Shown: positions 9,801-17,476, numbered from the stretch's first letter. The stretch is DNA of 64,000 nucleotides from Roseiarcus sp963696665 (GCA_963696665.1 CAVOLE010000040.1:44951-108950); one strand, 5' to 3'. Notes: generated by a model not told the origin, from the sequence alone. A program made the numbers and translations.

Positions 9801-10193
9801 TCCGACCCCGAGCGCTACATCGTCGCCTGCAACCGCCGCCGCGTGCCTGTGCGCGGAACCGCGACCCAGGGCGTCGCGGTCGGCGCCGTGCGCTACAAAG
9901 CCTGGAAGCCGGCGTCGGCGATGCACCCGACCATCCCGGTCCATGCGCCTTTGGTCTTCGACATCTTCGACGCCTGGAACATGAGGGCGATTGGCGGGTG
10001 CGTCTATCACGTGGCCCACCCGGGCGGGCGCAGCTACGACACCTTTCCGGTCAACGGCAACGAGGCGGAAGCGCGCCGCCTCGCGCGCTTCGAGGCCCGC
10101 GGCCACACGCCTGGGGTCTATGAGCCGCCGCCGGAGGCTCCGCATCCGGAGTTTCCGCTGACGCTCGATCTGAGACGGCCGGCGGGGATTTGA
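6870..10193 (+). CDS. Large transglutaminase-like / DUF2126 protein
   Basis: An 1107-residue protein. Residues 1-95 match the bacterial transglutaminase N-terminal domain. A transglutaminase-like cysteine protease core follows (about 150-260), with Cys180 in GSGSCRDSSWLL, His229 in FTDLHAWAEVYLPG and Asp245 in WIGLDPTSG as the apparent triad. The rest (about 290-1100) is DUF2126, starting LTMGGEPTFVSIDDFE and including SLPRWTFSLYWRRDLKPIWLD and DGKHAGTGGGNHVVVGG. Members of this length are widespread in Proteobacteria, usually encoded with a circularly permuted ATP-grasp protein, an alpha-E protein and a second transglutaminase protein, a set suspected of peptide ligation and processing. None of those partners is nearby. 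The activity is unproven. Confidence 0.9.
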   Translation: MSIRAAIHHLTHYKYDRPVSLGPQIIRLRPAPHSRTRVISHSLKVSPANHFVNHQQDPYGNWLARYVFPELATELKIEVDVVADMTVYNPFDFFVEESAENWPFEYGEDLRPDLVIYRTPEHAGPRLQAFLSGVDRTPRRTIDFVVDLNRRLAGEIEYLIRMEPGVQSPEETFERGSGSCRDSSWLLVQILRNLGLAARFVSGYLIQLKPDRVALDGPPGTDHDFTDLHAWAEVYLPGAGWIGLDPTSGLLTGESHIPLAATPHYRNAAPISGGYTGFANVDFAFDMRVERVSEHPRITKPFSEEAWAALDALGEDVDEKLKADDVRLTMGGEPTFVSIDDFESGEWNADAVGPTKRALADRLIRRLRDRFAPGGFLHYGQGKWYPGKSLPRWTFSLYWRRDLKPIWLDPKSIATEGEQTGATKEKAEALIGAIASELGIAPDYVAPAYEDPAEWLVKEANLPPNVSPENSELKDPEARHRIARVFSRGLTEPSGYVLPVQRWQAKAEGLRWRSEKWKTRRGALHLVPGDSPVGYRLPLGALPYIPPSSYPYVVEADPTEPRGPLPNFHDARERAQRVASFAAAEGAAQERVEQRLGDIDGAVRTAVTVEARDGRLCVFLPPVERLEDYLDLVAAAEAAAEKIGLKVQIEGYPPPVDPRLNVIRVAPDPGVIEVNIHPASSWRECVATTEAIYEEARLSRLGADKFMIDGKHAGTGGGNHVVVGGQTPLDSPFLRRPDLLKSLIVYWLRRPSLSYLFSGLFIGPTSQAPRIDEARHDSLYELEIALGQIPKPADGAAPRPWLLDRLLRNLLTDVTGNTHRAEICIDKLYSPDGPTGRLGLVEFRGFEMPPDARMSLAQQLLIRAILLRLWRDPLNGPLPRWGASLHDRFMLPHCVWEDFLDVLADLKAHGLPFRSDWYEAQAEFRFPFCGEVEYEGVQLELRQALEPWHVLGETGAIGGTARYTNSSTERLQVKLTTSDPERYIVACNRRRVPVRGTATQGVAVGAVRYKAWKPASAMHPTIPVHAPLVFDIFDAWNMRAIGGCVYHVAHPGGRSYDTFPVNGNEAEARRLARFEARGHTPGVYEPPPEAPHPEFPLTLDLRRPAGI

Positions 10194-10196
10194 GAG

Positions 10197-10574
10197 GACG
10201 AGCGAGCCGCGAGCGGCGGGACGCTCTGTAAGGGCACGGCGCGAACGACAATCGCTTGCAGAAAATCAGAAACCTCGTTAAGCTTGCCCCATGAACAAAA
10301 CTACCCTTCCGCATGGCCTCGACCGCTCGCTCCCATTCCGGGCGCTGCGAACGCCAGGGAAGGGGCTGAGAAAATTCCGCCCGCGAAAAATCCTCCGTAA
10401 CCCATTGAAAAACCTCGATTCGGACGAGAGAATCCAAGGAAATCCAAGCTTTTCCAACCCTCAATAACGGGTGCTTTCGCGGCGGAATGGCCGATATCAA
10501 GAAAACCCAAACGGACCGGCCGGACCAACGCGGCGGGCGTTCGCGCGCCCAGTTTCGGGAGATCCTTCTAACCC
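10197..10574. other. Intergenic region with a dispersed-repeat leader
   Basis: No protein gene is supported between the stops of two converging genes. The region holds a copy of the CGTAACCCATTGAAAA leader (10396-10424) followed by a duplicated AATCCAAG word. Short open frames here give low-complexity, non-family peptides. Confidence 0.5.
10396..10475 (+). repeat. Dispersed intergenic repeat, variant copy
   Basis: The first 29 bases match the leader of the repeats at 45867 and 59405 almost exactly (CGTAACCCATTGAAAA then CTCGATTCGGA). What follows differs: instead of CGCTAGTAA words it has AATCCAAG twice. This suggests a shared module with an exchangeable tail. Confidence 0.45.
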
Positions 10575-11396
10575 CTATGGCGCAAACGCCTTTGTGATGT
10601 CGTTCATACTCGGCAGATCGGCGAAGGCCTCGAACCGGCCGTTGTCCGCGATGTCCTTCGCCGCCCGGATGAACCCGCCCCAGGCCGCGCGGGCGAGCGC
10701 TCCGCCGACGCTGATCCGCTTGACGCCGAGATCCTCGAGCTCGCGCTTGGTGAAGCCCGGCCAGCCGGCAAGCACATTGACCGGCAGCTTTCCCGCGACG
10801 CGGACGACCTCGGCCACTTCCTCCGGAGTCTTGACCAGGGGAACGTAAAGCACGTCGGCGCCCGCTTCCGCGTAAAGGGGAAGGCGCCGCAGCGCTTCGG
10901 CAAGCCCGCCAGCCTGGCGCAGGATCGCCTCGCTCCGCGCGGTGAGCAGGACTTTCTCCCCGCTGGCGCTGATCGCCGCGCGCGCCGCCCGCAGTCGGTC
11001 GACCGCTTCGCTGACGCTGTAGAGGGGAGCGCCGGGATTGCCGGTATAGTCCTCGATCGAGAACCCCGAGACGCCCGCTCCTATGCAAAGCCGGGCGCTC
11101 TCATGAACGCCGTCCGCCTCGCGAGCAAAGCCGGCCTCGAAATCGGCGTTGAGCGGCAAATCGGTCGCGTCGGCAAGATCGCGGAGATGGCTCAGGACAT
11201 AGGCCCGGTCGACGGCGCCGTCCCCTTTTCCGGCGGCGAAGGCCATGCCGGCGCTTGTGCTGGCGAGCGCCGGGAATCCGAGCGACGCAAGATACTTGGC
11301 CGAGCCGATATCGAAGGGATTGGGGATCACGAAGCAGCCCGGAGCCGCATGCAGCTCGGAGAAGCGGGCGCGCTTTTCGGCGATTGTCGGCATCAT
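10575..11396 (-). CDS. PEP mutase / isocitrate lyase superfamily enzyme
   Basis: A 273-residue TIM-barrel enzyme of the phosphoenolpyruvate mutase/isocitrate lyase superfamily, which cleaves or forms C-C or C-P bonds next to a carboxylate. Family words are FVIPNPFDIGSAKYLASLGFPALASTSAG near the N-terminus, the metal-binding LPLNADFEAGFA, FSIEDYTG, LLTARSEAIL, and LPVNVLAGWPGFTKRELEDLGVKRISVGG near the end. It is closest in layout to oxaloacetate decarboxylase-like or 2-methylisocitrate lyase-like members; the substrate cannot be fixed from sequence. The start overlaps the stop of the upstream GNAT gene by the ATGA pattern (11393-11396), so the two are translationally coupled. Confidence 0.8.
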   Translation of the reverse strand: MMPTIAEKRARFSELHAAPGCFVIPNPFDIGSAKYLASLGFPALASTSAGMAFAAGKGDGAVDRAYVLSHLRDLADATDLPLNADFEAGFAREADGVHESARLCIGAGVSGFSIEDYTGNPGAPLYSVSEAVDRLRAARAAISASGEKVLLTARSEAILRQAGGLAEALRRLPLYAEAGADVLYVPLVKTPEEVAEVVRVAGKLPVNVLAGWPGFTKRELEDLGVKRISVGGALARAAWGGFIRAAKDIADNGRFEAFADLPSMNDITKAFAP

Positions 11397-12106
11397 CCAT
11401 TCCCCTTTGGCATGAGATCGGAGAGCTTCAGCTTCTGACGGCCCTTGTCATCGAAATTCTCCGGGGCGAGCCAGCGCTCATAGGCCGCCTTGCGCGCCGG
11501 CCACTCGCTGTCGAGCATCGCAAACCAGGCTGTGTCGCGGTTGCTGCCCTTGACGATCATGTGCTGGCGAAAAATTCCCTCGAAGGTGAAGCCGAAGCGC
11601 TCCGCAGCCCGACGCGATGGCGCGTTGAGCGCGTTGCACTTCCACTCGTAGCGGCGATTGCCAAGCTCCTCGAACACATAACGCGCGAACAAATATTGCG
11701 CTTCGGTCGCCCCGGCCTTCCTCTGCATCGCGGGCGTATACATGACGTTGCCGACCTCGATGACGCGATTGGACGGATCGATGCGCATCAGCGTCTGGTA
11801 GCCGACCGCTCGCCCCGAAGCATTGTCGATCACGGCGAAGAACAGCGGGTCGGCGGAGCGCGCCTTGTTTTCGAGGTTGGCGCGAAATTCATCGAGGCTA
11901 TGGTAAGGCCCGTCGAACAGATAGGTCCATACGCTTTCCCGCGCCGCGTCCCCGTTCGAACCTGCGAAGAGCGCCTCGGCGTGCGCCTGCGCGTCCAGGG
12001 GTGCGAGCGTGATCCACCGCCCTTCGAGCGTGACCCGCTCCGGCCGCTTGGCCGGATGCAAGTCGATCGAAGGGCCGATGGGTTCAGTCGCCGATGCAGT
12101 CGTCAT
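11393..12106 (-). CDS. GNAT acetyltransferase, RimJ/RimL type
   Basis: A 237-residue GCN5-related N-acetyltransferase. After an N-terminal RVTLEGRWITLAPLDAQAHAEALF segment come FFAVIDNASGRAVGYQTLMRID, IEVGNVMYTPAMQRKAGATEAQYLFARYVFEELG (the acetyl-CoA-binding helix region) and RRYEWKCNALNAPSRRAAERFGFTFEGIFRQHMIVKG, typical of the RimL-like subgroup. Such proteins acetylate amino groups of small molecules or protein N-termini with acetyl-CoA; the target is unknown. It overlaps the downstream PEP-mutase-family gene by four bases, so both are probably one transcript. Confidence 0.85.
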   Translation of the reverse strand: MTTASATEPIGPSIDLHPAKRPERVTLEGRWITLAPLDAQAHAEALFAGSNGDAARESVWTYLFDGPYHSLDEFRANLENKARSADPLFFAVIDNASGRAVGYQTLMRIDPSNRVIEVGNVMYTPAMQRKAGATEAQYLFARYVFEELGNRRYEWKCNALNAPSRRAAERFGFTFEGIFRQHMIVKGSNRDTAWFAMLDSEWPARKAAYERWLAPENFDDKGRQKLKLSDLMPKGNG

Positions 12107-12163
12107 AAGTCGTCTCGTACTGCCCTTGGGCGGGAGGGAAACGGAGCGTTGTCGGCGATGGTC

Positions 12164-12571
12164 TCAATCGGCCCCGGCGTCAGTTTGCGCGAAATCCCCG
12201 CCCTTGAACAGCAGTGCTGCGCCGTGCGCTTTCGCGCAGGCGTAAGAGAGGCAATCAGCAAAGTTAAGCCGCGCAGGATGCCGGCCCTTTCCATATTGTT
12301 CAAAGCAAGCGACAGCCGCGGCGCCCACGCCGGAGTCGATGGGCGTCTCCTCGATGTCGGCGCCCAGGAGAAGCTTCTCAAACTGCCTCTCCGCTTCCCG
12401 TGGAGAAAGCTTCAGCCGGGTCCCAAGAACGATGCAAGTTTCCAGACGCACAATAGGCGACGTCAGCCTGGTTTCGGCCGCCTCGATCGCTTTTGAGAAT
12501 TCGCGCCAATCCGCCTCTTTGGATAGGATCGCGACAAAGACCGACGTGTCGACGAAGATCACTGACCCCAT
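12164..12571 (-). CDS. vapC: VapC-type PIN-domain ribonuclease toxin
   Basis: A 135-residue PIN-domain protein. The N-terminal IFVDTSVFVAIL carries the first catalytic Asp (residue 8), SPIVRLETCIVLG the conserved Glu, and ARLNFADCLSYACAKAHGAALLFKGGDF the remaining Asp residues. VapC toxins cleave RNA (often tRNA or rRNA) when their VapB partner is degraded. The gene starts 13 bases inside the end of vapB, the usual coupled arrangement. It looks complete. Confidence 0.9.
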   Translation of the reverse strand: MGSVIFVDTSVFVAILSKEADWREFSKAIEAAETRLTSPIVRLETCIVLGTRLKLSPREAERQFEKLLLGADIEETPIDSGVGAAAVACFEQYGKGRHPARLNFADCLSYACAKAHGAALLFKGGDFAQTDAGAD

Positions 12572-12798
12572 AGGTCGTCGATCTCGTCCTTCGTCATGAC
12601 ATGTCCCCCGGGCCGACCCATCGCGAGCGTTTCATCAGCGAGCTCCTCGAGCCGCTCCGCCAACGGCCGCTTGTCGCGCTCTCGTTCGAGCTCCGCCCGA
12701 AGCGCATGAGCGATTGCCTCGGTCATATTGGTTTTGCGCAGCCTGGCGAGTTCGCGCGCGAGGTCACCCACCTCAGGATCACGGATGCTGATGCCCAT
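12559..12798 (-). CDS. vapB: VapB-type antitoxin (Rv0623-like)
   Basis: A 79-residue antitoxin of the Rv0623-like family: MGISIRDPEVGDLARELARLRKTNMTEAIAHALR forms the N-terminal ribbon-helix-helix DNA-binding part and the acidic C-terminal tail (ERLEELADETLAMGRPGG, DEIDDLWGQ) would wrap VapC. A GGAGG ribosome site precedes the ATG and lies inside one arm of a long inverted repeat (12803-12843), so binding of the VapBC complex there would be expected to affect both transcription and translation. First gene of the pair. Confidence 0.9.
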   Translation of the reverse strand: MGISIRDPEVGDLARELARLRKTNMTEAIAHALRAELERERDKRPLAERLEELADETLAMGRPGGHVMTKDEIDDLWGQ

Positions 12799-12802
12799 GA
12801 CG

Positions 12803-12843
12803 CCTCCGTCTATACAAATTTGAACGAAATGTATAGACGGAGG
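12803..12843. promoter_or_regulatory. vapBC operator palindrome
   Basis: Perfect 14-bp inverted repeat: CCTCCGTCTATACA at 12803-12816 and TGTATAGACGGAGG at 12830-12843, separated by 13 A/T-rich bases. It lies just upstream of vapB and includes the vapB ribosome-binding GGAGG. Size and place fit an autoregulatory site for a ribbon-helix-helix antitoxin. Confidence 0.75.
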
Positions 12844-12853
12844 CCGAGATTCG

Positions 12854-14686
12854 TCAATGATTGTCCCGCGGCACGCCCATAGTCTGCGCCAAGCGCTGGT
12901 AATGGACCGCAGGCTTTAGCACCATGCCCTCGTCGAACTGCGCCACCATCTCGCGCTGGATCTGTTGCCATGGCGTCTGGCTCTTGGGGTGGGGGAAGCC
13001 GCCATTTTGAGCGAGGGTCGCACGACGCTCGTTCAGTTCGGCCTCCGATATCAAGATGTTGGCCGTGCCCTTGTTGAGATCGATGCGCACCCGGTCGCCG
13101 GTCTTGATCAGCGCCAATCCCCCGCCCGCCGCGGCCTCAGGCGAGGCGTTCAGGATCGACGGCGAGCCGGACGTGCCCGACTGCCGGCCGTCGCCGACGC
13201 AAGGCAGCGCGTGCACGCCTTTTTTGAGGAGCGCCGCAGGCGGCTGCATGTTGACCACTTCCGCCCCGCCCGGATAGCCGATCGGCCCCGTGCCGCGAAT
13301 GAACAGAATGCTGTGCTCGTCGATCTTGAGCTTCGGGTCGTCGATGCGGTGGTGATAGTCCTCGGGCCCCTCGAACACGATCGCCCGGCCCTCGAACGCG
13401 TCCGGGTCTTTCGGGTTGGAGAGGAAACGGGCGCGGAACTCCTCGTCGATCACGCTTGTCTTCATGATCGCGTCGTTGAACAGATTGCCGCTGAGCACGA
13501 CGAAGCCGGCGTTTTCCTTCAAAGGCTTATCGATCGGTGCAATGACGTCCGGATCGTCCGAATGGATCTTGGCGCAGTTCTCTCCCATCGTCTTGCCGTT
13601 CACTGTCAGCGCCTTCTCGTGGATGAGCTTGCGCTTCATGAGTTCGTTGACGACAGCCGGGACGCCGCCGGCGCGGTGATATTCTTCGCCAAGGTATTTT
13701 CCGGCGGGCTGCATGTTCACGAGCAGCGGCACCTTGTGCCCGATCGTCTCCCAATCCTCGATCGAGAGCGGCACGCCGATGTGGCGCGCGATGGCGTTGA
13801 TGTGGATCGGCGCGTTGGTCGAGCCGCCAATGGCGCTGTTGACGACGATCGTGTTCTCAAACGCCTCGCGCGTCAGGATGTCCGACGGCTTCAGGTCCTC
13901 CCAAACCATCTCGACAATTCGCTGGCCGGTCCGATAGGCGATCTGCCCACGTTCGCGATGGGGCGCGGGAATCGCGGCGCAGCCGGGCAGGCTCATGCCA
14001 AGCGCTTCGGCGAGCGAATTCATGGTCGAGGCCGTGCCCATCGTGTTGCAATGGCCAACTGAGGGCGCTGACGAAGTGACGATCTCCATGAACTCTTCGT
14101 AGTCGATCTTGCCTTCGGCGAGGTCGGCGCGCGCCTGCCAGACGACGGTGCCCGAGCCGCTGCGTTGTCCGTGATGCCAGCCGTTGAGCATGGGGCCGCC
14201 GGAGAGGACGATCGCGGGAATGTTGACCGTCGCCGCAGCCATGATGCAGGCCGGCGTCGTCTTGTCGCAGCCGGTGGTGAGCACGACGCCATCGATGAAG
14301 TAGCCCATCAGGATTTCGACGAGGCCGAGATAGGCGAGATTGCGGTCAAGCGCGGCCGTGGGCCGTTTGCCCGTTTCCTGAATCGGGTGCACCGGAAATT
14401 CGAACGCAAGACCGCCGGCCGCGGTGATGCCGTCGCGCACGCGTTTGGCGAGTTCGAGGTGATGGCGATTGCAGGGCGAAAGATCAGAGCCGGTCTGCGC
14501 GATGCCGATGATCGGCTTGCCGGACCGCAACTCGCCGGGCGTCAGGCCGAAATTGAGATAGCGCTCGATATAGAGCGCCGTCATGCCCGGGTTGTCCGGA
14601 TTGTCGAACCACTGCCGGGATCGCAACGCGCGCTTGCCGCCGCCATTCGAACCGCCACTCGATTTGGTCTTGGATTTATCGGCCAT
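12854..14686 (-). CDS. IlvD/Edd family sugar-acid dehydratase
   Basis: About 610 residues from MADKSKTKSS. This is an Fe-S dehydratase of the IlvD/Edd family, with the cluster cysteines expected in SPCNRHH, TTGCDKTTPACIMA and GHCNTMGTASTMN, and further conserved segments PIHINAIARHIG, YHRAGGVPAV, GPIGYPGGAEVVNMQPP and DGRQSGTSGSPSILN. Length and the CDKTTPA/NTMGTAS pattern fit the L-arabinonate/other sugar-acid dehydratase subgroup better than classic dihydroxyacid dehydratase (branched-chain amino acid synthesis), but the substrate is not certain. The frame can be extended to 14896 with non-family sequence; the start at 14686, preceded at a distance by GGGAGG, fits best. It is downstream of nnrU on the same strand. 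Confidence 0.8.
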   Translation of the reverse strand: MADKSKTKSSGGSNGGGKRALRSRQWFDNPDNPGMTALYIERYLNFGLTPGELRSGKPIIGIAQTGSDLSPCNRHHLELAKRVRDGITAAGGLAFEFPVHPIQETGKRPTAALDRNLAYLGLVEILMGYFIDGVVLTTGCDKTTPACIMAAATVNIPAIVLSGGPMLNGWHHGQRSGSGTVVWQARADLAEGKIDYEEFMEIVTSSAPSVGHCNTMGTASTMNSLAEALGMSLPGCAAIPAPHRERGQIAYRTGQRIVEMVWEDLKPSDILTREAFENTIVVNSAIGGSTNAPIHINAIARHIGVPLSIEDWETIGHKVPLLVNMQPAGKYLGEEYHRAGGVPAVVNELMKRKLIHEKALTVNGKTMGENCAKIHSDDPDVIAPIDKPLKENAGFVVLSGNLFNDAIMKTSVIDEEFRARFLSNPKDPDAFEGRAIVFEGPEDYHHRIDDPKLKIDEHSILFIRGTGPIGYPGGAEVVNMQPPAALLKKGVHALPCVGDGRQSGTSGSPSILNASPEAAAGGGLALIKTGDRVRIDLNKGTANILISEAELNERRATLAQNGGFPHPKSQTPWQQIQREMVAQFDEGMVLKPAVHYQRLAQTMGVPRDNH

Positions 14687-14825
14687 CGCTGTCGTTTGCC
14701 TCCCTGGCGCATGTTCAGTTCGTCGCGCCGGCGCTGTCACGTCATTATGAACCAGGTGGGGGAGCAAATTCAATGTTTCGCTTGCTGCAAACCGGCTCAT
14801 GCTCGCTGGCGGCGCTCGGCGCGCC

Positions 14826-15407
14826 CTACATCGCCAGCGGCGACACGCCAAAGAGCCAGAGGTGCAGGCCGCCAAGCAGCGCGGCATCGAGGACAAGCCC
14901 GATCAGGATGGCGCCGCCCGTGGCGCCGAGTTCAGGCGCCGGATAGATGACGCCGTTTCGCCGGTCGCGCGCATAGGAGCTCGCGAGATCTGCGACCGAC
15001 CAGATGAGGAAGGCGCCGAACAGCACGATGTCCGCCGCAGAGCCGTTGGCGATGAGGTGGCCTGTGCTCCATAACAGCACCGACCATACCATTGGATGGT
15101 GGGTCCAGACCGCCGTATAGCTCCGCTTGAAGAGATAGCTCGCAAGCAAAATCAGCGCGACCAGCATCAGAAGCATCGTAATGTGCCGGGCGCCGGGTGG
15201 GGGCGTCCAGACCTGGGGAGCGTCATAGCGCGCTCGCGCAAAACCCCAGACGATCAGGACCAAGCCGATCGCTGAAAGAGCCGAATAAATTCCCTTCCAG
15301 GGGCCTTCGCCGAGGCGCGCGATTGCCCTTTCGCGGCCGCTCTCGGCGACGATGCGGATCGAATGAAGACCAAGAAAGATGACGAGGCCGAGCACCAGGA
15401 TCGCCAT
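14826..15407 (-). CDS. NnrU family membrane protein
   Basis: A 193-residue polytopic membrane protein matching NnrU. It begins MAILVLGLVIFLGLHSIRIVAE and contains the typical GPWKGIYSALSAIGLVLIVWGFARAR, YTAVWTHHPMVWSVLLWSTGHLIANG and VLFGAFLIWSVADLASSYARDRR. About five hydrophobic helices. NnrU was first linked to nitric oxide reductase and denitrification clusters, but many homologues, including this one by context, are not near nor genes; some relate to isoprenoid/carotenoid 15-cis isomerase Z-ISO. No denitrification gene is visible in the window. Confidence 0.85.
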   Translation of the reverse strand: MAILVLGLVIFLGLHSIRIVAESGRERAIARLGEGPWKGIYSALSAIGLVLIVWGFARARYDAPQVWTPPPGARHITMLLMLVALILLASYLFKRSYTAVWTHHPMVWSVLLWSTGHLIANGSAADIVLFGAFLIWSVADLASSYARDRRNGVIYPAPELGATGGAILIGLVLDAALLGGLHLWLFGVSPLAM

Positions 15408-15546
15408 GAGCAGTCCGCCTCAAGACAGGGAATCGTTCGCCAGCCACGAAGGTTAGGCGCCCATTGACGACGAAGGCAAGACCGGTGCGCCCTTGCGCCA
15501 TCACCGACGGAGTCGCATGAAGGCCGCGCCTAGGGGATGCCTGCGA

Positions 15547-16314
15547 ATGACCTGGTCCGCCGCCCAGTATCTCAAATTTGAAAATGAGCGGACGCGGCCT
15601 GTGCGCGACCTCGTGGCGAGAATTCCGCTTGCGCATGTCGAAAGCGCCGCCGACATCGGCTGCGGTCCGGGCAATTCAACGGAAGTCCTGCGCGAGCGTT
15701 ACCCGAGCGCGCGCATCATCGGCCTCAACTCTTCACCCGATATGATCCAAGCGGCGCGCAAGCGTCTTCCCGACGCCACCTTCGAGGTCGCCGACATTCG
15801 CCAATGGCGCCCAAAAGAGCCGCTCGACGTGATTCTCGCCAATGCCGTGTTCCAATGGATCCCGAAGCACGAGACGCTGTTTCCGGCGCTCATCGCCAGG
15901 CTCAAGCCGGGCGGAGCGCTCGCCGCGCAAATGCCGGACAATCTCGAAGAGCCGTCGCATCGGCTCATGGGCGAGGTCGCAAGCGACGGGCCTTGGGCGT
16001 CGAAGCTCAAAGACGCGGCAGCCGCGCGCACCGAGCGGCATCTCGCGGACTGGTATTTTCGCTTGACTCGGCCCCACGCGCCCCATGTCGACATTTGGCG
16101 CACCACTTACTTTCATCCGCTCGCCGGCGCGCGAGCCATCGTCGAATGGCTGAAAGGAACCGGACTTCGACCGTTCCTGGACCCGCTCGAGGAGAGCGAG
16201 CGACAGGATTTCCTCGCGCTTTACGAGGGCAGAATCGCCAACGCCTATCCGGCAGAGCCGGACGGGACCGTTCTTCTGCCGTTTCCCCGCCTGTTTGTGG
16301 TCGCCGCGCGCTGA
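15547..16314 (+). CDS. tam: Trans-aconitate 2-methyltransferase
   Basis: A 255-residue class I SAM-dependent methyltransferase. The start MTWSAAQYLKFENERTRPVRDL, the SAM-binding ADIGCGPGNSTEVL, GLNSSPDMIQAARKR, LDVILANAVFQWIPKHETLFP and the C-terminal LPFPRLFVVAAR are characteristic of Tam. Tam methylates trans-aconitate, an inhibitory by-product of the citric acid cycle, using S-adenosylmethionine. AGGGGAT precedes the chosen ATG; an upstream extension to 15493 is possible but not family-like. It stands divergent from nnrU. Confidence 0.85.
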   Translation: MTWSAAQYLKFENERTRPVRDLVARIPLAHVESAADIGCGPGNSTEVLRERYPSARIIGLNSSPDMIQAARKRLPDATFEVADIRQWRPKEPLDVILANAVFQWIPKHETLFPALIARLKPGGALAAQMPDNLEEPSHRLMGEVASDGPWASKLKDAAAARTERHLADWYFRLTRPHAPHVDIWRTTYFHPLAGARAIVEWLKGTGLRPFLDPLEESERQDFLALYEGRIANAYPAEPDGTVLLPFPRLFVVAAR

Positions 16315-16376
16315 ACGATAATTTGCGCCTTGCCCCTGGGAAAGATAGCGTGAAGGCGCCTCGAAGGGAGGACGCC

Positions 16377-16709
16377 ATGCCCAAATATCTGTTCGAAGCC
16401 CGCTATACGTCGGAAGGCGCAATTGGCCTCGCGAAGGAAGGCGGCACGGGCCGCAGAGACGCCGTCAAGAAGCATCTCGATGAACTCGGCGGCAAGCTGG
16501 AATCGATGTATTTCGCGTTCGGCGACGTCGATTGCTTCGCCATCGTCGACCTGCCCGACAATGTGAGCGCGGCGTCTTTGTCGCTCGCGGTCAACGAGAG
16601 CGGTCTGATCGCGACCAAGGCGATCGTGCTATTGACCCCTGAGGAGATGGACAAGGCGAGCAAGAAGAAGGTCCATTTCCGCGCTCCCGGGAAAAAAGCC
16701 CCGGCCTGA
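16377..16709 (+). CDS. GYD domain protein
   Basis: A 110-residue protein: MPKYLFEARYTSEGAIGLAKEGG at the start, then ESMYFAFGDVDCFAIVDLPDN and SGLIATKAIVLLTPEEMD. The FAFGDVD..AIVDLPD pattern is the GYD fold motif of small alpha/beta proteins of unknown function that resemble ferredoxin-like dimeric barrels. GGGAGG precedes the ATG. The basic C-terminal tail (KASKKKVHFRAPGKKAPA) is common in this group. Sits between tam and tRNA-Arg on the same strand. Confidence 0.8.
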   Translation: MPKYLFEARYTSEGAIGLAKEGGTGRRDAVKKHLDELGGKLESMYFAFGDVDCFAIVDLPDNVSAASLSLAVNESGLIATKAIVLLTPEEMDKASKKKVHFRAPGKKAPA

Positions 16710-16755
16710 CGACCTTCCAAGGCGCCCGCGCGTCGTGCTATTGCGGGCGCCATTA

Positions 16756-16832
16756 GCGCCCGTAGCTCAACTGGATAGAGTATCGGTCTTCGAAACCGAG
16801 GGTTGGGAGTTCAAGCCTCTCCGGGCGCGCCA
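16756..16832 (+). tRNA. tRNA-Arg (anticodon TCG)
   Basis: A 77-base cloverleaf: acceptor GCGCCCG pairs with CGGGCGC, D-arm GCTCAACTGGATAGAGT, anticodon stem TCGGT/ACCGA around loop CTTCGAA (anticodon TCG), T-loop GTTCAAGCC, discriminator G and an encoded CCA end. Confidence 0.93.
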
Positions 16833-16990
16833 AAGGCTTATAACACTTTCGTAGAAGATCCATTTTACGCTGACAGTCCGTATCGACGACGATCGTCGCG
16901 AGGTTCATCGAGTTCGAGCCGCTGTGGTCAGAACCGGACCGGGCGCGCAGTCCAATTTGACCTGCGCCCAGCCCCAGGGCGGCTGAACCG

Positions 16991-17476
16991 TCAGCTCCGC
17001 TTCAAGGCCACGCCCGATCCGGCCGCAGGCGGATGCGGCAGGCCGGCTTGCGCCTTGGCGAGGGCTTCGAGCGCCGCCTTGGTCTCGAAGCTCCATTCGA
17101 CGACCTGCGAGCTCCCATCGCCCTGCGCGACAGAGATCAGGAGTTGCTCCGAGGCGGCGAGGCGCTCGCCGCCCGGCGTCGTCAAGTCGAGCCAAACGCG
17201 CATACGCTTGTCGTCGTGCTCGAGCAGATGACAGGTGACGGTCAGCGCGTCGCCCTCCTTCGCTTCCTTGAAGTAATGCAGCATCATCTGCAGAGTGAAC
17301 AAGGTTTGTCCGGTTCGCTTGCGTGCCGCGGCGTCGAGGCCGACCCGATCCATCAGCGCGTCGACCGAGCGGCTGAACACGATCGCATAGGCCGCATCGT
17401 TCATGTGGCCGTTGTAGTCGACCCAGTCGGGGACAACGGTCGTTTCGAGCACCGGAAGCGTGGAGCCGTGCCGCAT
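16991..17476 (-). CDS. Hotdog-fold thioesterase (4-HBT-like)
   Basis: A 161-residue thioesterase. VVPDWVDYNGHMNDAAYAIVFSRSVDALMDRVGLD is the 4-hydroxybenzoyl-CoA thioesterase-type active-site region (Asp and NGHMN), followed by TLFTLQMMLHYFKEAKEGDALTVTCHLLEHDDKRMRVWLDL. This variety, with VDYNGHMNDAAY, resembles thioesterases of carnitine/betaine breakdown, but no such pathway genes are near, so the acyl-CoA substrate is open. GGGAGAACGCC precedes the chosen ATG; the frame extends to 17533 with no better start. Confidence 0.75.
   Translation of the reverse strand: MRHGSTLPVLETTVVPDWVDYNGHMNDAAYAIVFSRSVDALMDRVGLDAAARKRTGQTLFTLQMMLHYFKEAKEGDALTVTCHLLEHDDKRMRVWLDLTTPGGERLAASEQLLISVAQGDGSSQVVEWSFETKAALEALAKAQAGLPHPPAAGSGVALKRS

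Noticed and set aside
12965..14062. Long open frame on the opposite strand of the IlvD/Edd gene (365 codons), and similar ones opposite sulfatase (4438-5253), heme genes (61625-62632, 62677-63963) and mbfA (2604-3440)
   Set aside because: GC-rich codon bias leaves long antisense frames; the peptides are Arg-rich, match no family and have no ribosome sites.
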